Source of the DNA: Heterobilharzia americana
Lineage: Eukaryota; Platyhelminthes; Trematoda; Strigeidida; Schistosomatidae
Length of the DNA: 64,000 bases
Reading direction: 5' to 3'
Assembly: GCA_944470555.2 (NCBI GenBank)
Contig: OX104127.1
Coordinates: 145,119,787-145,183,786, forward strand
Each line of letters opens with the position of its first letter. Within the stretch, counting starts at the first letter, position 1. A program made the translations under genes and the position numbers. Positions 42,650-55,739 of this stretch are shown here, in pieces. Under the pieces are notes generated by a model. It made no database searches, was not told the DNA's origin, and was given only the letters and a program-made list of their open reading frames with translations.

Positions 42650-43300
42650 CATAAGTGAAGCGAATTTCGACTAAAGACATAGAATGATAGCTACACCATA
42701 TCATGAAGTGAAAGAAGTAGGAAACCATGAACCACTGAACTCCCATTCAGTGGTTGAACGAATGGTTAACGCGTTCACCATAAAACCTTAATGTCCTAAG
42801 TTTAATCCATACAGTCGTAGGTGTATGCTATACCCCAGTGCTTGATGTTGTTCCCACTAAGACTTGAACCCAGTACGCATTGCTTCAAACACCAAGGCGT
42901 TATCCACTGAGTCACTGGGGTGCAACAGCTATAACTTGTGCAATGAGTATCAGTTCTTGTTTAGTGATTCTTGTATTCTCCATCTGCCATTCTGGATCGA
43001 ACTGACCGATCTCTGTTAACAAATAGCCTCCTATGCAAATGCCTCTATACTACCAGATATGCCATCGGCGAGTATTTGTTTGGATACCCAATTTGGTTAA
43101 CCCCACATGTTATGGCTTCTTTCCACAATATCCGGAACTTCATCCGCATGATGAAAATTACTTTAATAAGTTCTTTAAAAAAAAAACCAAACTCTGTGGG
43201 AACAACACCACTCACTAGAGTACAGGCACATCCGGCTGATGAGTCCGAAATAAGGACAAAACGAGCGTCCTATATTCCTCTGCTAGTTACAACCAAAGTA
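42650..43300. repeat. SINE family B head, then SINE family A pieces
   Basis: 42650-42830 is a plus family B head. 42835-43055 is a minus family A head and leader without ribozyme. 43185-43300 is a plus family A 3' half with CUGAUGA and good GUCC/GGAC, but AAAA in place of GAAA. Confidence 0.65.
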
Positions 43301-45130
43301 AATTACTCTGATAATTGTTTCTATGTTAACGTATTGAAGATTTAGGTTGATTAGTTCACTCAAATTCTTATTTAATGAGAATTGAGTCTTATACTCTAAG
43401 TAGGATCACCTGTATCATCTTCTAATAAGGTGAGAATTCATATGAGATTAGTTAAATTTCGTTGCAAACTTTCGTATTTATGTAAAACTTAAGAGTTTAA
43501 GCGATATTTTCAAACTTGAGTAATAGAAAGATAAAATTGGTCAAATAGGACTGACCAAAAGGCAGGCTGATTACCAAGTATACAGGGGTGAGTTGATTGT
43601 ACAAAGATTAGTGGACATTTTAGACTAAAACTCAATTGTAAAAACTTAAATAACTCATCAGTAACAAAGTTGGTAACTGTAATCATGGTAACATATTTAT
43701 TTCTATTCTATTTCTAGAAATAGCAGCAATGGGAACTTGATTATTATTGAGTTGAACGTTCAGTGTACTAATGAGTCTCCTAGACAATCATCAATGCGTC
43801 TATACAGAATATTACAAGTTTCCAAATCATTCATCATAAACAAGTACCATATTTACTCTATCCATAGCTCATATGCATCATTTACTGCTTTTTAACAACA
43901 AACTAGTTGTATCTGTTTGTGATTTGGATCAGCAAATATCGGTAAGTTGGTGATCACATTGCAAATATAATCGAAAGGATTCGGTGTATACTCAAGACCA
44001 TACAATATGAAATTAGTACATGTAACCGTGTCCTAGAGATCAACCCACCATCCGAATGGCTCAATGGTAAAGTAACTGACTAAAGAATTGGGTGATACAG
44101 ATGCGAATCTTCGACTGTACAACAGTAGTCTTGTTTCATAGGTTGGTTTCTTCCGTTCAGAAGGTGTATAGTGAGTTACCAAGGTACTGTGAGTACAGGA
44201 CACTATTTCTCAATTTAATGTTTTATCGCAGGTATTAGCTATACAGTAGCAACTGCAAACAATATATGAATTACTTGTTTTCATCTAATAACCCAGGGAT
44301 AGGGAAATCAAGAATCAATCAAAAGAACTGTCTTGGAAGCATATTATTTATTGAAAAAACAAACAACTTGGACCTGATTTATTACTTTATTCTTCTACAT
44401 TCGGGAAGGTTGAATTACTTACTAGGAGGACTCCTGTGTTGAGTAGTTTATGAAGGTTTACAGCTACTCATAAACCTAAATGCATCATTTCATACGTTGA
44501 AGATTAAGTTCCATCTGATTTCAAGATTTTTGGGGGCAATCTGCTCAGGATTTCATATTTCCGATACGTTTAGTTATGTTTATAGATTGAAAGAATTATT
44601 CTGCTTCTTAAGAATGCCAAAGTTTGCAGCCCCCCCATTCACCTTTTATTGTTTAGAAAGATTTTCAGCATTGATTTATTTGCTGCTTCTCAAATTTTGA
44701 CATAACTTAAAATATTCTATCGGTTATAATATCTGACATATTTACTTTTATTAGGAAGTATTTCAGTTGGATAAATCAAGGGATAAACATTGACTGCAAT
44801 CGAAAGTTTGGTACATGTTTTTTGAGTTTTATCTTTCCCCTATTTGACCAAGACAGCATACTGAAGAACCAAGTACTGTTGAATGTGTATTAGTTTCCAT
44901 TCATATTTGAAGCTACATTTAAGGATAAAGTCCGAAGATAAGTTTAACTTCAGCATAATGAGATACTGAAATGAACGTTTTAAAACGTAACTACTAGTAA
45001 TTTGTAAATAGTATATATCTAAAAGTTAAAAGCATTCTAAGTGAAAAGCATATATTTCCTACCTCATCGGTAAAAAGTATAAATCATTAAAGCTGTATTT
45101 CGTCTTAATCATGAGTTTATGGCAAAAGTC
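43301..45130. other. Longest stretch without a recognised repeat or gene
   Basis: About 1.8 kb of AT-rich, apparently unique DNA. Open frames such as 44497-44700 show no domain. Intergenic by default. Confidence 0.45.
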
Positions 45131-45135
45131 AATAT

Positions 45136-45960
45136 TATTTATTATCATTATTTGTCCCTTGGGTTCCTAATGGAACATAGGGACTCAGTAGCATGCCTCC
45201 ATTCCACTCTCTCCTTTGTAATCTTTTCAACCTCGCTCCACGACTGCACACAACCTCTCATTTCCTCCTGATACGATCGCCTCCATGTCACCCTCGTCTC
45301 CGATGCCCAACTCGTCATTTCCCATCTGGGTTCCACTCGAGTACCTGGCCCCAGTCGATCTTCTCAGTGCATGACCAATCCATCTCCACTTCCTTCTAGT
45401 GCATATTTGTTGAGTGATGGGTTCTTGGTTGGTTCGTTGCCAGCCAGAGTTCCTTATTCTTTCTGGCCATCTGATATTCAGTAGCCAGCGTAGGCAGTTA
45501 TTGCTGAATATCTGTAGTTTATTGGAAATCCCTTTCGTAACGCGCCCAGTCTCTGAACCATACAGAGGCACTGATTTGACGTTGGTGTTGAAAATCCGGA
45601 TCTTGTTCCACATACTGAGTGCAGTGAAGTAGATCTGCACACTGATTTCAGGTTGAACTCGTCTTGCTGCCTTTCCGATCGTGGCTGGATTTGACGTCCT
45701 CATCTGTGCCTGTGTCGCGTGTAGTTGAAATGATGCTGCCTAGATAGGTGAAAGAGGCTACTTCCTTTAGGTTTCTCCCATTGATGGTGATTGGAGTTTG
45801 TTTTTGTTGGTTGGGTATCTTCATCACCTCTGTCTTCTCCACATTCACTTGAAGTTCCGTCTTCCTTCTCTGCCCTACCTTTTCTCTTAACTTGTTAGTT
45901 TTCGCCTGTAGATCTTTATGTTTGTGTGACATCAGACACAAGTCATGGGCGAAATCTAAA
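45136..45960 (-). repeat. LINE lineage 1 (RTE-like), degenerate copy
   Basis: Minus-strand frames carry MCLMSHKHKDLQAKTNKL, VEKTEVMKIPNQ, NGRNLKEVASFTYLGSIIST, SVPLYGSETGRVTKG, LRWLLNIRWPERI and WRWIGHALRRS. It is the copy with the longest readable RT-downstream frame in the window (158 codons at 45227-45703). It ends in ATTATTTATTATCATTATT-type tail. Confidence 0.88.
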
Positions 45961-46322
45961 AGTCAATATTGCAGTAAAGCAAATATCAATGAGACACTCA
46001 TGTGCGATACAGGATCTTTGTTGAAGAAAACTTTATATTTCTCTGTGCCACGAATCGTTCTGCTGAAATCAACACTTTGCCTTATCTCTCGATAGCGTAA
46101 TTAGACGACGAAGTTTATCTGAGCAATGTGATGTATTTGCGCAATACACATTTCAAACAATCTGATCATACATTTACTTGTCAAGTCAATATATATTAAA
46201 CCGAGGACTGGGGAGGGGGGGAACAAATACAACAGTTAACACAATGGGGGATTAAAATAAAGAAAGATGAGGACAAACAGGAAGTGACATAGTTGATCCT
46301 AGTCTTGGTAAGAAAACAAAGT

Positions 46323-46625
46323 TTACCAAGGTAGGTGTAGTGTAAGAACAAACTGCTTTTGTACACATAAAGGTGGTTTAAATTTGTGTATGGCTATGGT
46401 TTCCGCAAATCTCACAGAATACGTCCCTGAATGTTTCTATAATAAAACTTTGAAAGCTGTTTGAACATTAACTTTGTGACCTGTTTCTATGATATGTTTG
46501 GCTATAAATGAAGAGGATCATCTCCCACCAGTGTTTATCACTGTTTCACACTCCATTTGTTTTTGAAGCCATTTAGGCACATGTTCTCCCACCCTTAACT
46601 TTGCCTTATACTCAGTTACAAAAAT
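46323..46625 (-). repeat. Penelope-like element, GIY-YIG C-terminal fragment
   Basis: A minus-strand frame with two stops reads LRVGEHVPKWL, then SSSFIAKHIIETGHKVN, then AETIAIHKFKPPLCVQ and ends LHLPW then TAA. The EHxPxWL, AxHxxETGH and KPxLCVQ order is typical of the endonuclease end of Penelope-like elements from flukes. Inactive. Confidence 0.8.
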
Positions 46626-46629
46626 GATA

Positions 46630-47045
46630 ATAAAAGTTTCCAACCCAGTGTAAGACTAAAAAAGGGAGTATATTTTTACTGTACGATGTTTCCACTTACT
46701 AACGTCATAGATACTTCGTTATTTATCCAGCTTTCTAAACTAACTATTATCAAACAGGCAAGACACTCTAAACATCCAATTCATAGCTATTACGAATGTC
46801 CTTGAAGAATTTGAGCGCGGAGTCTGATTTATAGTCATTAGATAAGTAAGTTTTAGTATAATCCTAACGTGTTTAGAAAATCAAAACAAGAATTTTCTGA
46901 ATGTTTCGATGTACATATCAGTTTGAACAATGAAATTGTAACATGTACCATTTGATCATACATATGTAGATCTTTAATAAAAAGCCGAAGATTATTCTGT
47001 AGAACGTTCAGGAAATCGTTATTTTGATTTCTTAAAGACACGGGT
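46630..47045. other. Unassigned DNA
   Basis: No gene or repeat recognised. Confidence 0.4.
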
Positions 47046-47049
47046 TATT

Positions 47050-47870
47050 AGTGATGCGAGGTGGCTAACAGTGGAGCTCAGGACGCGCGACTCGTTCCAC
47101 TTGTGACTATTCAGATGGACATACTTAACTTCCAGTGAGCTATGTTGTTCTCACTAAGATTCGAACTCGGGATCGACCTCTCCAAAAGCCAGGACTTTAC
47201 CCGCAAGTCACAACAACCTCTTATTGTACATCCACGCAGCAGCCCATAGAGACAGAACAATTCGGTTCACTCAACGATGGAATAATGCAAGCAACAACAT
47301 TAACACTGGGATTATATTAAAATTTACCGATATAATGATCAAGGTACTGCCTGAATCTTAGTTAAAAGGGAACCAGATGGTTTAGTTTCCCCATGATGAT
47401 TCAAATACATTGCGTTCTTCTCTAATATTTTCTTAATTAGTTGAATTATATACCTTCATTTGTAATATTTTCCTGTGTTGTTACATAAAATAGACACCCG
47501 AAGGCCTTTCAACTGTCTGACACTAATTTTTGGGCATTATGATGACAAGTTACTTTGCTGGTTTACTACCCTGGAGACGTGATCGGTAAATTTAGTTAGT
47601 ACTACTGGTTACTCCTCAGTAAGTGTCCAATTATTATCTGATAAATTATAAATCACTTTGTTAAAATGCACCTGGTGGCTTGGGGTGGAATTCAGCATAT
47701 GCTTTTCGTCCTATTTAAGGACCGTCAGCCGGACGTACCTGCACTCCAGTGAGTGAGTATTTCCACTGGGGTACGAGTCCACTACCTATCGTTTCAAACA
47801 CCAAAGCTCTGCCCTATAGGTCATTGAGGTATCACAGTTACCTCTTGTGCAGTGGGTATCAGCTGTTATT
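47050..47870 (-). repeat. SINE family A, two minus copies with unassigned DNA between
   Basis: 47050-47300 has leader and linker but ruined ribozyme cores. 47670-47870 has CUGACG with one base deleted before GUCC (A9 missing), although GGACGAAA is kept. 47301-47665 shows nothing. Confidence 0.65.
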
Positions 47871-48280
47871 TATAGATACTGGATAGAATTGTCTTTAGGT
47901 TGCTAAGTTCAATAAAGCACTTTTCATACGATTACTTATACTATTACTATCAATCTGCTTCCCTGTTGAAGTACCACAATACTCTTTCTAAGTGCAAATG
48001 AATGAGTATCTTCACTATAATTTCGGTTGTTTCAATTTTTCTCTTCAATGAACTTCATCCTTTATTTATGTTGGCTCTTTGGTAAAATTAAAAGGTTTAT
48101 ATAAATCCTTTGTCTAACCTTCAGCTTTTTTTTAGGCTACCTAACGCTTAACACCAAACAAAATGAATTTGTCACGTCTTAGAAATATTTTTCTCATTGT
48201 TTTAGTAAAAATGCTCGACTTCATTATGTATCTATATAGTTCTCCTTTTCATCATTTGATAATAGGTGTTTTTGAATTTG
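47871..48280. other. Unassigned DNA
   Basis: AT-rich; nothing recognised. Confidence 0.4.
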
Positions 48281-48281
48281 T

Positions 48282-48580
48282 ATAATGATAACGCATTCGA
48301 AATCTTACTCATTCACCTTCCAGTTTCAATTTCTAGACTGTCTCACTGCTTTGTTGTCAAGCTCTACTGTTTGTTAGCTAGTTTTTATTATTTAATGTAA
48401 GTACATCCAGTGTACTTACTGAGTCGTTGGCTAACCTTTTTCTCTTCCTTTTTACCCTTCCAGATTCTTGTGGTCACCGCCAAATTCACACTGCTCTACA
48501 CGCTTCTTACAGCAATGTACCTATCTACCTACAGGTTAGACAAAAACCTGTCAACATCTGGTCGTTACTGTGACAACATT
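48282..48580 (+). repeat. Dispersed repeat of unknown class, copy 2
   Basis: Partner of 32922-33215. Both copies keep a pyrimidine run ending CTTCCAG or CTTCTAG followed by ATTCT(T/C)GTGG, which looks like a splice acceptor. A 70-codon frame here has no recognised domain. Confidence 0.65.
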
Positions 48581-48679
48581 CTGTTCATGATTAATAAAGT
48601 TATACTTTACTCGTTTGTCTGATGTTATGAATACAGAAATCGAAAAAAGTTTCTTTATATGGGTTTCTTAGGATGTAAT

Positions 48680-48900
48680 AACGGTGATATCTGTAGGAGA
48701 ATCATTGGAAATCTGAAAACATTGGACAACTGTTTGATTCTAGCATGAAACCCCTCAGTAATATACATCAACGACCTCGCTGACTGGTCACAATCAAGAC
48801 CTTCAATGTCTTGTGGGAACGTCAGTTGATAGAAGTAGGAAACTATAGACGACTGAACTCCAATCCAGTGGTTGATTAGTTCGCAAGTTCGCCACCACCA
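48680..48900. repeat. SINE family B, degraded minus copy joined to a plus head piece
   Basis: 3' tail and middle region on the minus strand, then GAAGTAGGAAACTATAGACG-type family B leader on the plus strand. No ribozyme core remains. Confidence 0.5.
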
Positions 48901-49525
48901 AGTAAATGTTCTATTTTGTTTTAAATTAAAAGGATTCTTAGAAAAAAAGGGAGAAATAACTCTGAGGCTTATATGTTAAACTAAGTAAGGTACATATGGA
49001 AAAGCTGTAAGTATAATAATTAACGGTTACCTATACTCATATACATTTTCAGTCCAGCACAATTTTCACTGATGTTACTTACAAGAACTTGGATTTCATC
49101 ACAGATCAGTGTAGCGATAGGTGATGTTTACCATTTATGGATTTTAAAAGTTTCAATGAAAAGTTACAGGTGTACCGATCCATGCCAGTCAACTAGCTGG
49201 CTCAATTCAAGTGATCTGAAATAATTCAGCTCTGTAGGCTAAAGAATTTGTCGAGGTACATCGCCGATATGTTCGGCCGCAAATAAGCGAAACGGCTGTT
49301 TCATGATTTAGATCACTCTGATGTACCCAGTGAAATAATAGAGACCAACTTGAGTAGTTTCTGACTACTCAACCTGTTCACTAGCAGTATCTTCCGTTAG
49401 TTCAACACACTTCAGTGTCAGAGATCAGACTTTATGATTTCAACTGACTAGTTTACAACGGAAACCTTATTGATACTATAGTTGGGTAGTTGAAAAACTA
49501 CTCAGCTAAGAAAAATTTGGGGGTT
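48901..49525. other. Unassigned DNA
   Basis: No gene recognised. Confidence 0.4.
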
Positions 49526-49529
49526 TTTG

Positions 49530-49810
49530 AGGACTTATTGGAGGAACATTAGAGACCTGGGAATACTAGACGACAGCTATTCCGTTCTAATATGGGACTC
49601 CCCAACAGTGAGCACCCATGACCCTACCACGCCAGGGATAGAACCCAGGACCTTCAGGTTTCCTGGCCAGCACGTTACCGTTGAGCCCTGACGAGGTAAT
49701 AGGTGCACACTGCTGAGGAGGTTCATGTTAGAATAAAACAGCTATCCAGTGCTCCTAGGTCTCCAATATTTCTCCAAGTGGTATCAGTTCATGATGAATA
49801 TCTCAGTTAG
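49530..49810. repeat. SINE family B fold-back pair
   Basis: A minus copy (49530-49690) with head up to GCACGTTACCGTTGAGCC is joined to a plus 3' half (49690-49810). The plus ribozyme has CUGAGGA and CAGCUAUC but UAAAA for GAAA. The minus one reads UUGGGGA. Confidence 0.65.
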
Positions 49811-50490
49811 TAAACAAGCTTTGAATATTATACTACTGTTTCATATATGAAGTAGGTATAATCGATAGTTTAGAAAGTCATCTAAGTCTGAATAAAATTT
49901 AGATCTTGAGGTTAATTGAATTTTGCATCCACCTCTCTCCATGAATAGCATCAACTTCTATGGGACTTATAGATTGAATACCGCATGAAATATCTTCAAA
50001 ACAGCTGTTGATCTTAGATTCACTTGTCATTTTTTATGCAATGAAATTCTCTGTCATCCTAACAGTTGCTTACATCACTATGTTTATCCGTGACTAAAAT
50101 TCTCTGCAGAATAAAATCTTTAGGATGTTTATGTATACTTGTTATGTTCTGTTTGTTCAACACTGACAAATCATACTGATCAATTAAGAAGTATGTTTAT
50201 GAGAGTGATTACGTAATCCCTTGATTTTTGATTGAAACCTACTATGTGTAACGTTAAACTGAACATTTAATTTGTAGGATATTCAAAGAAGAAAAAGAAG
50301 GTGAATCATTGTTAGCGTTTTTGAGGGTGTACGCTATCCCACTTTGAACAGTTGTATAGTTATTTTCAGCACTAACCTTTGTAATGGAAATTTCCTGGTA
50401 AAAGCTGAACATTAAGTGACCTTGTGCTTTGTAATGGATTGTTACTTTTGTTCAGTGAACTCACCAGAATAAAAAGGTGACTTACATGTA
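49811..50490. other. Unassigned DNA
   Basis: AT-rich; nothing recognised. Confidence 0.4.
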
Positions 50491-50491
50491 T

Positions 50492-50591
<100 letters not shown>

Positions 50592-50639
50592 TAACAGGTC
50601 GATTTCGATTGCTAATATATTTCACCCTGTGCAGTTTAT

Positions 50640-51785
50640 GATCACACTACGGAATGCCAAAAACCTTTATCAACCTTATTCAACAGCTATATGATGACGC
50701 TACATGAAAGTGATTCACAATGGAAAGCTCAGTGATGCCTTGGAAGTAAAGACAGAAGTAAGATAAAGCTGCATACTATCACCGATAATCTTCTTGATTG
50801 TCGTGGACTCGACTGGACTGAATCATGCAACAAATTGTGAGGAGCGAGAACAGGGATATACGCTGGATGGTTGGACCGATGAAAAGACCCTAGCAGATTT
50901 GCATTTCACCGACCATGATTCATATCTGATGTCTTGTCGCACAAACTCGAAGATCTACAAGCGAAAACTGACAAGTTGGCAAAAGAGATCAGGCAGCGAA
51001 GACGGCACTTCAGGTGAACGTAGACAAGACAGAGGTGATGAAGATACCCAACAACAACAACGACAATGAACACCAATCACCATCAACGGGAGAAATTTAA
51101 AGGAAGTTGTCTGTTTCATCTACCTATGCAAAGCAGCATCGTTTCAACTACACGCGGCACAGATGAGGATGTCAAAGCCGAGATCAAAAAACCAAGAAGG
51201 ACCTTCATTAATCTGAAATTAGTATGCAGATCTACTGCACTGCACTCAGCATAACGAGTGAACAACATCCAAATTTTCAACACTAATTCAGTCAAGTCAG
51301 CTTCTATGTGATGGTTGAGACTTGGCGCATTACGGAAAACATTTCCAACAGACTACAGACATACATCAACCAACAGCTGCCTACGCTGACACGGTATTGA
51401 AGATCAGATGAGGTCAGATGGTGAGAAGGAATGAGCAATAAGGAACTCAATCTAGCAACGAACCCAACCGACCAAGACCCTATCACCCAACAAATATGCA
51501 GTAGAAGAAAGTGGAGATGGATTGGATTGGACATATACTGAGAAGACGGTTTGGGGACATGATGTGTCAGGCCAGGCCCTCGAGTGGAATTCAAATAGGA
51601 AAGGACGAGGTGGGCGTCTGAGGCGAGGGTGAGACGGAGAAGGTGGTGTAGGGAAGAAATGAAAGCTTCTCGGCAGTCGTGGAGCCAGGTTGAAAAGACT
51701 GGAGAGAAGAGAGTGAAATGGCGACGTGCAACAGAAGCCCTATACCTTACTAGGAACCCAAGGGACAAATAACAATAATAATTAG
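50640..51785 (+). repeat. LINE lineage 1 (RTE-like), degenerate copy, twin of 12863-13870
   Basis: From HYGMPKTFINLIQQLYDDAT-like RT sequence through IIFLIVVDSTGLNHATN, KIPN with a short CAA run, and FINLK to the C-terminal tail and an AATAACAATAATAATTAG end. It matches the minus copy at 13 kb over about 1 kb with few differences, and extends about 150 bp further 5'. Confidence 0.87.
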
Positions 51786-52095
51786 TGCAACCTTATTATG
51801 AATCCTCGAATATTACATGAAGAAATCTTTTGCACCAAATAATATTAATTACATTGCTGAAGGACGTATTTGACTATTCATTTAAAGCGCAACATTGATA
51901 TTGCATCGTTAGCAAGAAATGCACTACACAAGATCATGCAACACTAATAAGAGGAACTAAAAGTGGTATAGGAGAGAAGAAGGAAAAACGTAATCAGAAA
52001 GTAAACGGTTTACCGTAGAAGCATTCTAAAAATTATGTCAAACGAAGTGTTAATAACGACAGAATATTCACTAATGGTTTCGATGCTGAGCCATC
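51786..52095. other. Unassigned DNA
   Basis: Nothing recognised. Confidence 0.4.
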
Positions 52096-52099
52096 GAAA

Positions 52100-52270
52100 C
52101 GAATTCAGCAACCTTGTGCACATCTATGCAGTAGGTAATGCGGTACACCTATTGTATGAGGGCTCGTGATACTACCTGACTGTCCAAACCTCGGTAGGTG
52201 GGGTTTGAACCTGCGACCTAGTGATTAATAGTCATCTGCTTAACCTCATTAGCCCCAGTTCCATATCGGA
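52100..52270 (-). repeat. SINE family D
   Basis: On the minus strand a tRNA-like head (GGGGCTAATGAGGTTAAGC as A-box region, GCAGGTTCAAACCCC as B box) is followed by a tail (CAGTCAGGTAGTATCACGAG, then ACTGCATAGATGTGCACAAG). Same family as 21.5, 54.8 and 59.5 kb. Confidence 0.65.
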
Positions 52271-53135
52271 GAGCGTTTCAAGCCGCTGCATCATCTGAAT
52301 TCCCGGACTCCATCCATAAAGGCTTGATATAGCAATCAGAGCAAGGTCAAATAAACGTCATTTCATGGCACCAGCTCTTCACTTTCTCCATCTAGATGTA
52401 GGACTGACAAAAGGTTAATGGTATGAAAAGCACTGGGATGAGATTTGTAACGCATATTAAAGCCATGGAATTAAAAAACTGTAGTCATGGTCTCCATCAA
52501 GCCCATATATGTGCTACTAAACCTCAGAAGTACTTGCACAGTACTTCAAATGGAGTTTAGTAGTCCTAAGAAATTAACAGCAGTCTAAAGAAGAGTGGTC
52601 AAATTTTCTCATTCTAGAGAAGCCAGGTCCCATGAGTGTAGAGTAAAGGTGCCTGGACGGACGTACTGTATATCCAACTCTTTATAGCCAGACTGAAGTT
52701 ACGATAGCACCAAAGGTGATTCGAACTGCAGTATTTTGCCATGGGTTTCTAAATACTGTTAGAAATCTCATCACATCGCCAACAGTAAACACAAAAGTTA
52801 CGAACACTTATCACTAATTGATTGAAAGCGATTTGAGTAGACTGTATACTGTTGCACAGCAAGAGGGTTGAAAGAATTTTATGCTGGTTGGACGTCTAAA
52901 TTATCACCATGCACCTATATCATGCTGCTATTACGTAACCTTTTCTCTCTGAGTTACTAATTTCTCATCACCTTTCTTACTGATTAACTGTTTACTCACT
53001 TTGTTAAGAACTCTAGTTCTTGATTTTAGCTTACACTTATTAACGCTGTTAAATACCTTTATTTTTTGAACCTAACTGCCATTTTTATATTATTTTCCTG
53101 GCCACATTCCACTACAACTATTGATCGACATTTAT
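52271..53135. other. Unassigned DNA
   Basis: No domain or repeat family recognised. Confidence 0.4.
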
Positions 53136-53139
53136 TTTC

Positions 53140-54095
53140 TCATCACCCAAATGCAGATTGTTGCCCCAGGATTGATCTTCAATGGTATCTTGGCTAGCAA
53201 TAAACAGTGTAGTGGTTGAATGTGTCAACCACTTCACCTATCTGGGAAGTACGATCAGCCCTATACTGGTGGCTGGCTCAGTAGTCGATAAAATCTCGGT
53301 ACAGATACAAACGCTCGATTGGCTTTCGCCAACTCACACCACCTATGGCGCCACCGTGATATCCGAGTGTCTATTAAGGGTCACCTGTACTGGACAACAA
53401 TCCACTCTCTCCCACTCTGACTGTGAAACATGGCCATTGAAGGTGGAAGACATGAGAAGGCTTCAGGTGTTTGACCACCACTACCTCCCTCGTATAGACC
53501 GTATTCCGTAGTGTCACCAGGTGAGTAACGCAGAATTCAGGTGTAGAGTTTAAGGGAGGGAGAAGAGGTGAGTGAGTTGATATGGTTGTGAACGTTGATC
53601 GACTGGTTGGGATGGTTGGTTGGGACATGTGTTATGTATGCCTAGTCACCGTCTGTCTCATCAAACAATCTTGGTCGAAGGTGGTTCAGACTGGAAAGAG
53701 GCTCGAGGTGGTCACACTACAACATGGCATGAATGTATGAAGTGTTTGACTGTTGGTTTGAGGTATGTGGGGTGACTGATGGGGACTAGGCTGTTGGGGT
53801 GTGTGTGAGAAGAGTAACTAGTGATTGGAGACTGAGTGTAGGTGATGTGACTGAGTGGTGGAGATGTATACACACATCATCCTCACACTGACCACTATAC
53901 CGAATCTCACTCACCATTTTATCATTCTTTCTTTGTTTCTCTCTCGCTTTGAGTACTTTATATTCCTTTTGACTGACTTTTCTTTTCTTCTTCTCCATCT
54001 TCGACTTCACTGCCTTTTAGTTTGATGTAGTGAGTGATATGAGGTGTGTCAACTTTAACCGTTGGGCAGTAATGCCTAGTCGTATGTTGATTTGG
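53140..54095 (+). repeat. LINE lineage 2, 3' half
   Basis: Nearly identical to 40325-41315, starting at CATCACCCAAATGCAGATTG and ending at ATGTTGATTTGGATGGATGG. One base deleted after CAGATACAA shifts the frame relative to that copy. Confidence 0.88.
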
Positions 54096-54715
54096 ATGGA
54101 TGGATAGCACTTATTATATTTAGATGAGATTGTATAGTTGATGAGGGTGATGTTGCCGAAAAAACTGCCCAGTCTTCCCCTTTATTTATGACTCAATGGG
54201 AATACTGAAGTCCTTCAGAACTGTTTCAATAATATTGTCGATGGTAAAGTTGGACAAGCCCAAATTACTCAAGGGATGGTTAGGGACGTTGGGGAGACGT
54301 AGTTGGATGCTCATACAGTACCTGAGATGTTTTACATAGGGATCGTAAGATCTTAGTTAACTTTCTCAGGACATACACTTTGAGCAGATAATTTCAGAAG
54401 GCAGTGTAATTCAACGGATAGACGGCAGGCCGAAAACAAAATGACTGCTCACCTGTAATACTTGACAGGGTTCAAGCTTTTGAAGCATAGCCAGTATGTC
54501 ACCAATGCATCGATGACGCTAAATACATCCAATCTAGTTCGCATGGTTTTCGCTAGACTTGCAAAGCATAGCAGCAGCCAAATTCCCGATGTAAACCGCA
54601 GCAGACTGACACCTTGATGGTTGTCTCAAACGTCAAGGTGGTCTTCTTCAAAGATGACTTCATTCCATTCTTCTCGAATAATCCAATCAGCTTTCTAGCT
54701 AATCTTACCCCTGTT
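54096..54715. other. Unassigned DNA
   Basis: No domain recognised on either strand. Confidence 0.4.
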
Positions 54716-54719
54716 CATT

Positions 54720-54910
54720 CTAAGAGTGGAATCATAGTTCACTGATTTGGACAGGTGGTTTTCAAAAAGAAGGTCACGGGTTCGAACACCGTCCCACCTA
54801 TTAAGGTTTGGGTAGCCAGGTATTATCACTACCTCAAGTAAAATAAATGTAGCTCACTGCATAATGTATGTGGTTGTCGAGACAATTTAGTTTGAGCTTC
54901 TTATAAATAG
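54720..54910 (+). repeat. SINE family D, partial
   Basis: B box ACGGGTTCGAACACCGTCCC and tail (GGTTTGGGTAGCCAGGTA, then CTCACTGCATAATGTATGTG) match the other family D copies. The A-box half is diverged. Confidence 0.6.
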
Positions 54911-55735
54911 CCTGAGGTTGGTTGCCTGAATCGGGCGTTCTTTAGTACTTTCTTTGCACAGCTAGGTGTTAACCAGGTATAACGCCCGATACGATGCAAG
55001 AATAGATCGCTGGAGCATTAGTCTGAGTAAATCGTTTCACGAAGTGCCTCAGTCAGCATTTTAGGTACTTTTCAAGGCTTTTAGTCAGCATACCACCTGC
55101 CTCGCTGACCTCAACCTTCTTTCTCACAGTGGATCGGAGAAGCTGAGTTTCTGACTACTGTGAGATGCCATATATTCTTCTATCCTACTAATTGGTTTTG
55201 ACCTCAAGGCTTGAGGTCCTAACTTAAGTGCTATGTGGCTTTTAGCAAAAGACTCACATACATATAATTAACTGTCAGAATAGACTGATGAGTACGCAGA
55301 AGTTTTAGGAAAATTACAGAAACATAGTGTTTGGAGCTACAAGCAGTCCTGCTCCCCATTTTGATGGCACTATGTAAGTGCAACCAAGCCTCATCAACAA
55401 TTTCTGAAGGTACAACTAGTACTGAATCTAGCCGGACTTCATATTTAGTGGTAATCAATTTGCCTACGTCAACCTCTATACAACGACGATATTGATGATC
55501 ATCAAAATTCAAGATGAGGTTAACACACACTGAATATGACCAATGTTCAAACACGTTCCCCAGAAGCAGCTGCAGACTTGTATGTACTCATACTACCGAT
55601 AGTTAACTGCAATATGACCCATTTAGGTTAAGACACTAGTGAGAGACACAGAAAGAAAAGTAACACAACGAAGATAGCTTTATTTGGATTTGGCACCAGT
55701 TACAACTGAGCTGTAATCTAGGCTAAGTAATCATC
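54911..55735. other. Unassigned DNA
   Basis: Contains a 107-codon minus frame (55231-55554) without a recognisable domain. I do not call it a gene. Confidence 0.4.
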
Positions 55736-55739
55736 ATCA

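Noticed and set aside
53786..54010. 74-residue Lys-rich frame MKSKMEKKKRKVS, also at 41002
   Set aside because: Antisense to the LINE 3' untranslated region; identical in both copies only because the copies are.
55231..55554. 107-codon minus frame as a gene
   Set aside because: No recognised domain, no support from splice sites, and it sits in repeat-rich DNA; kept only as unassigned.
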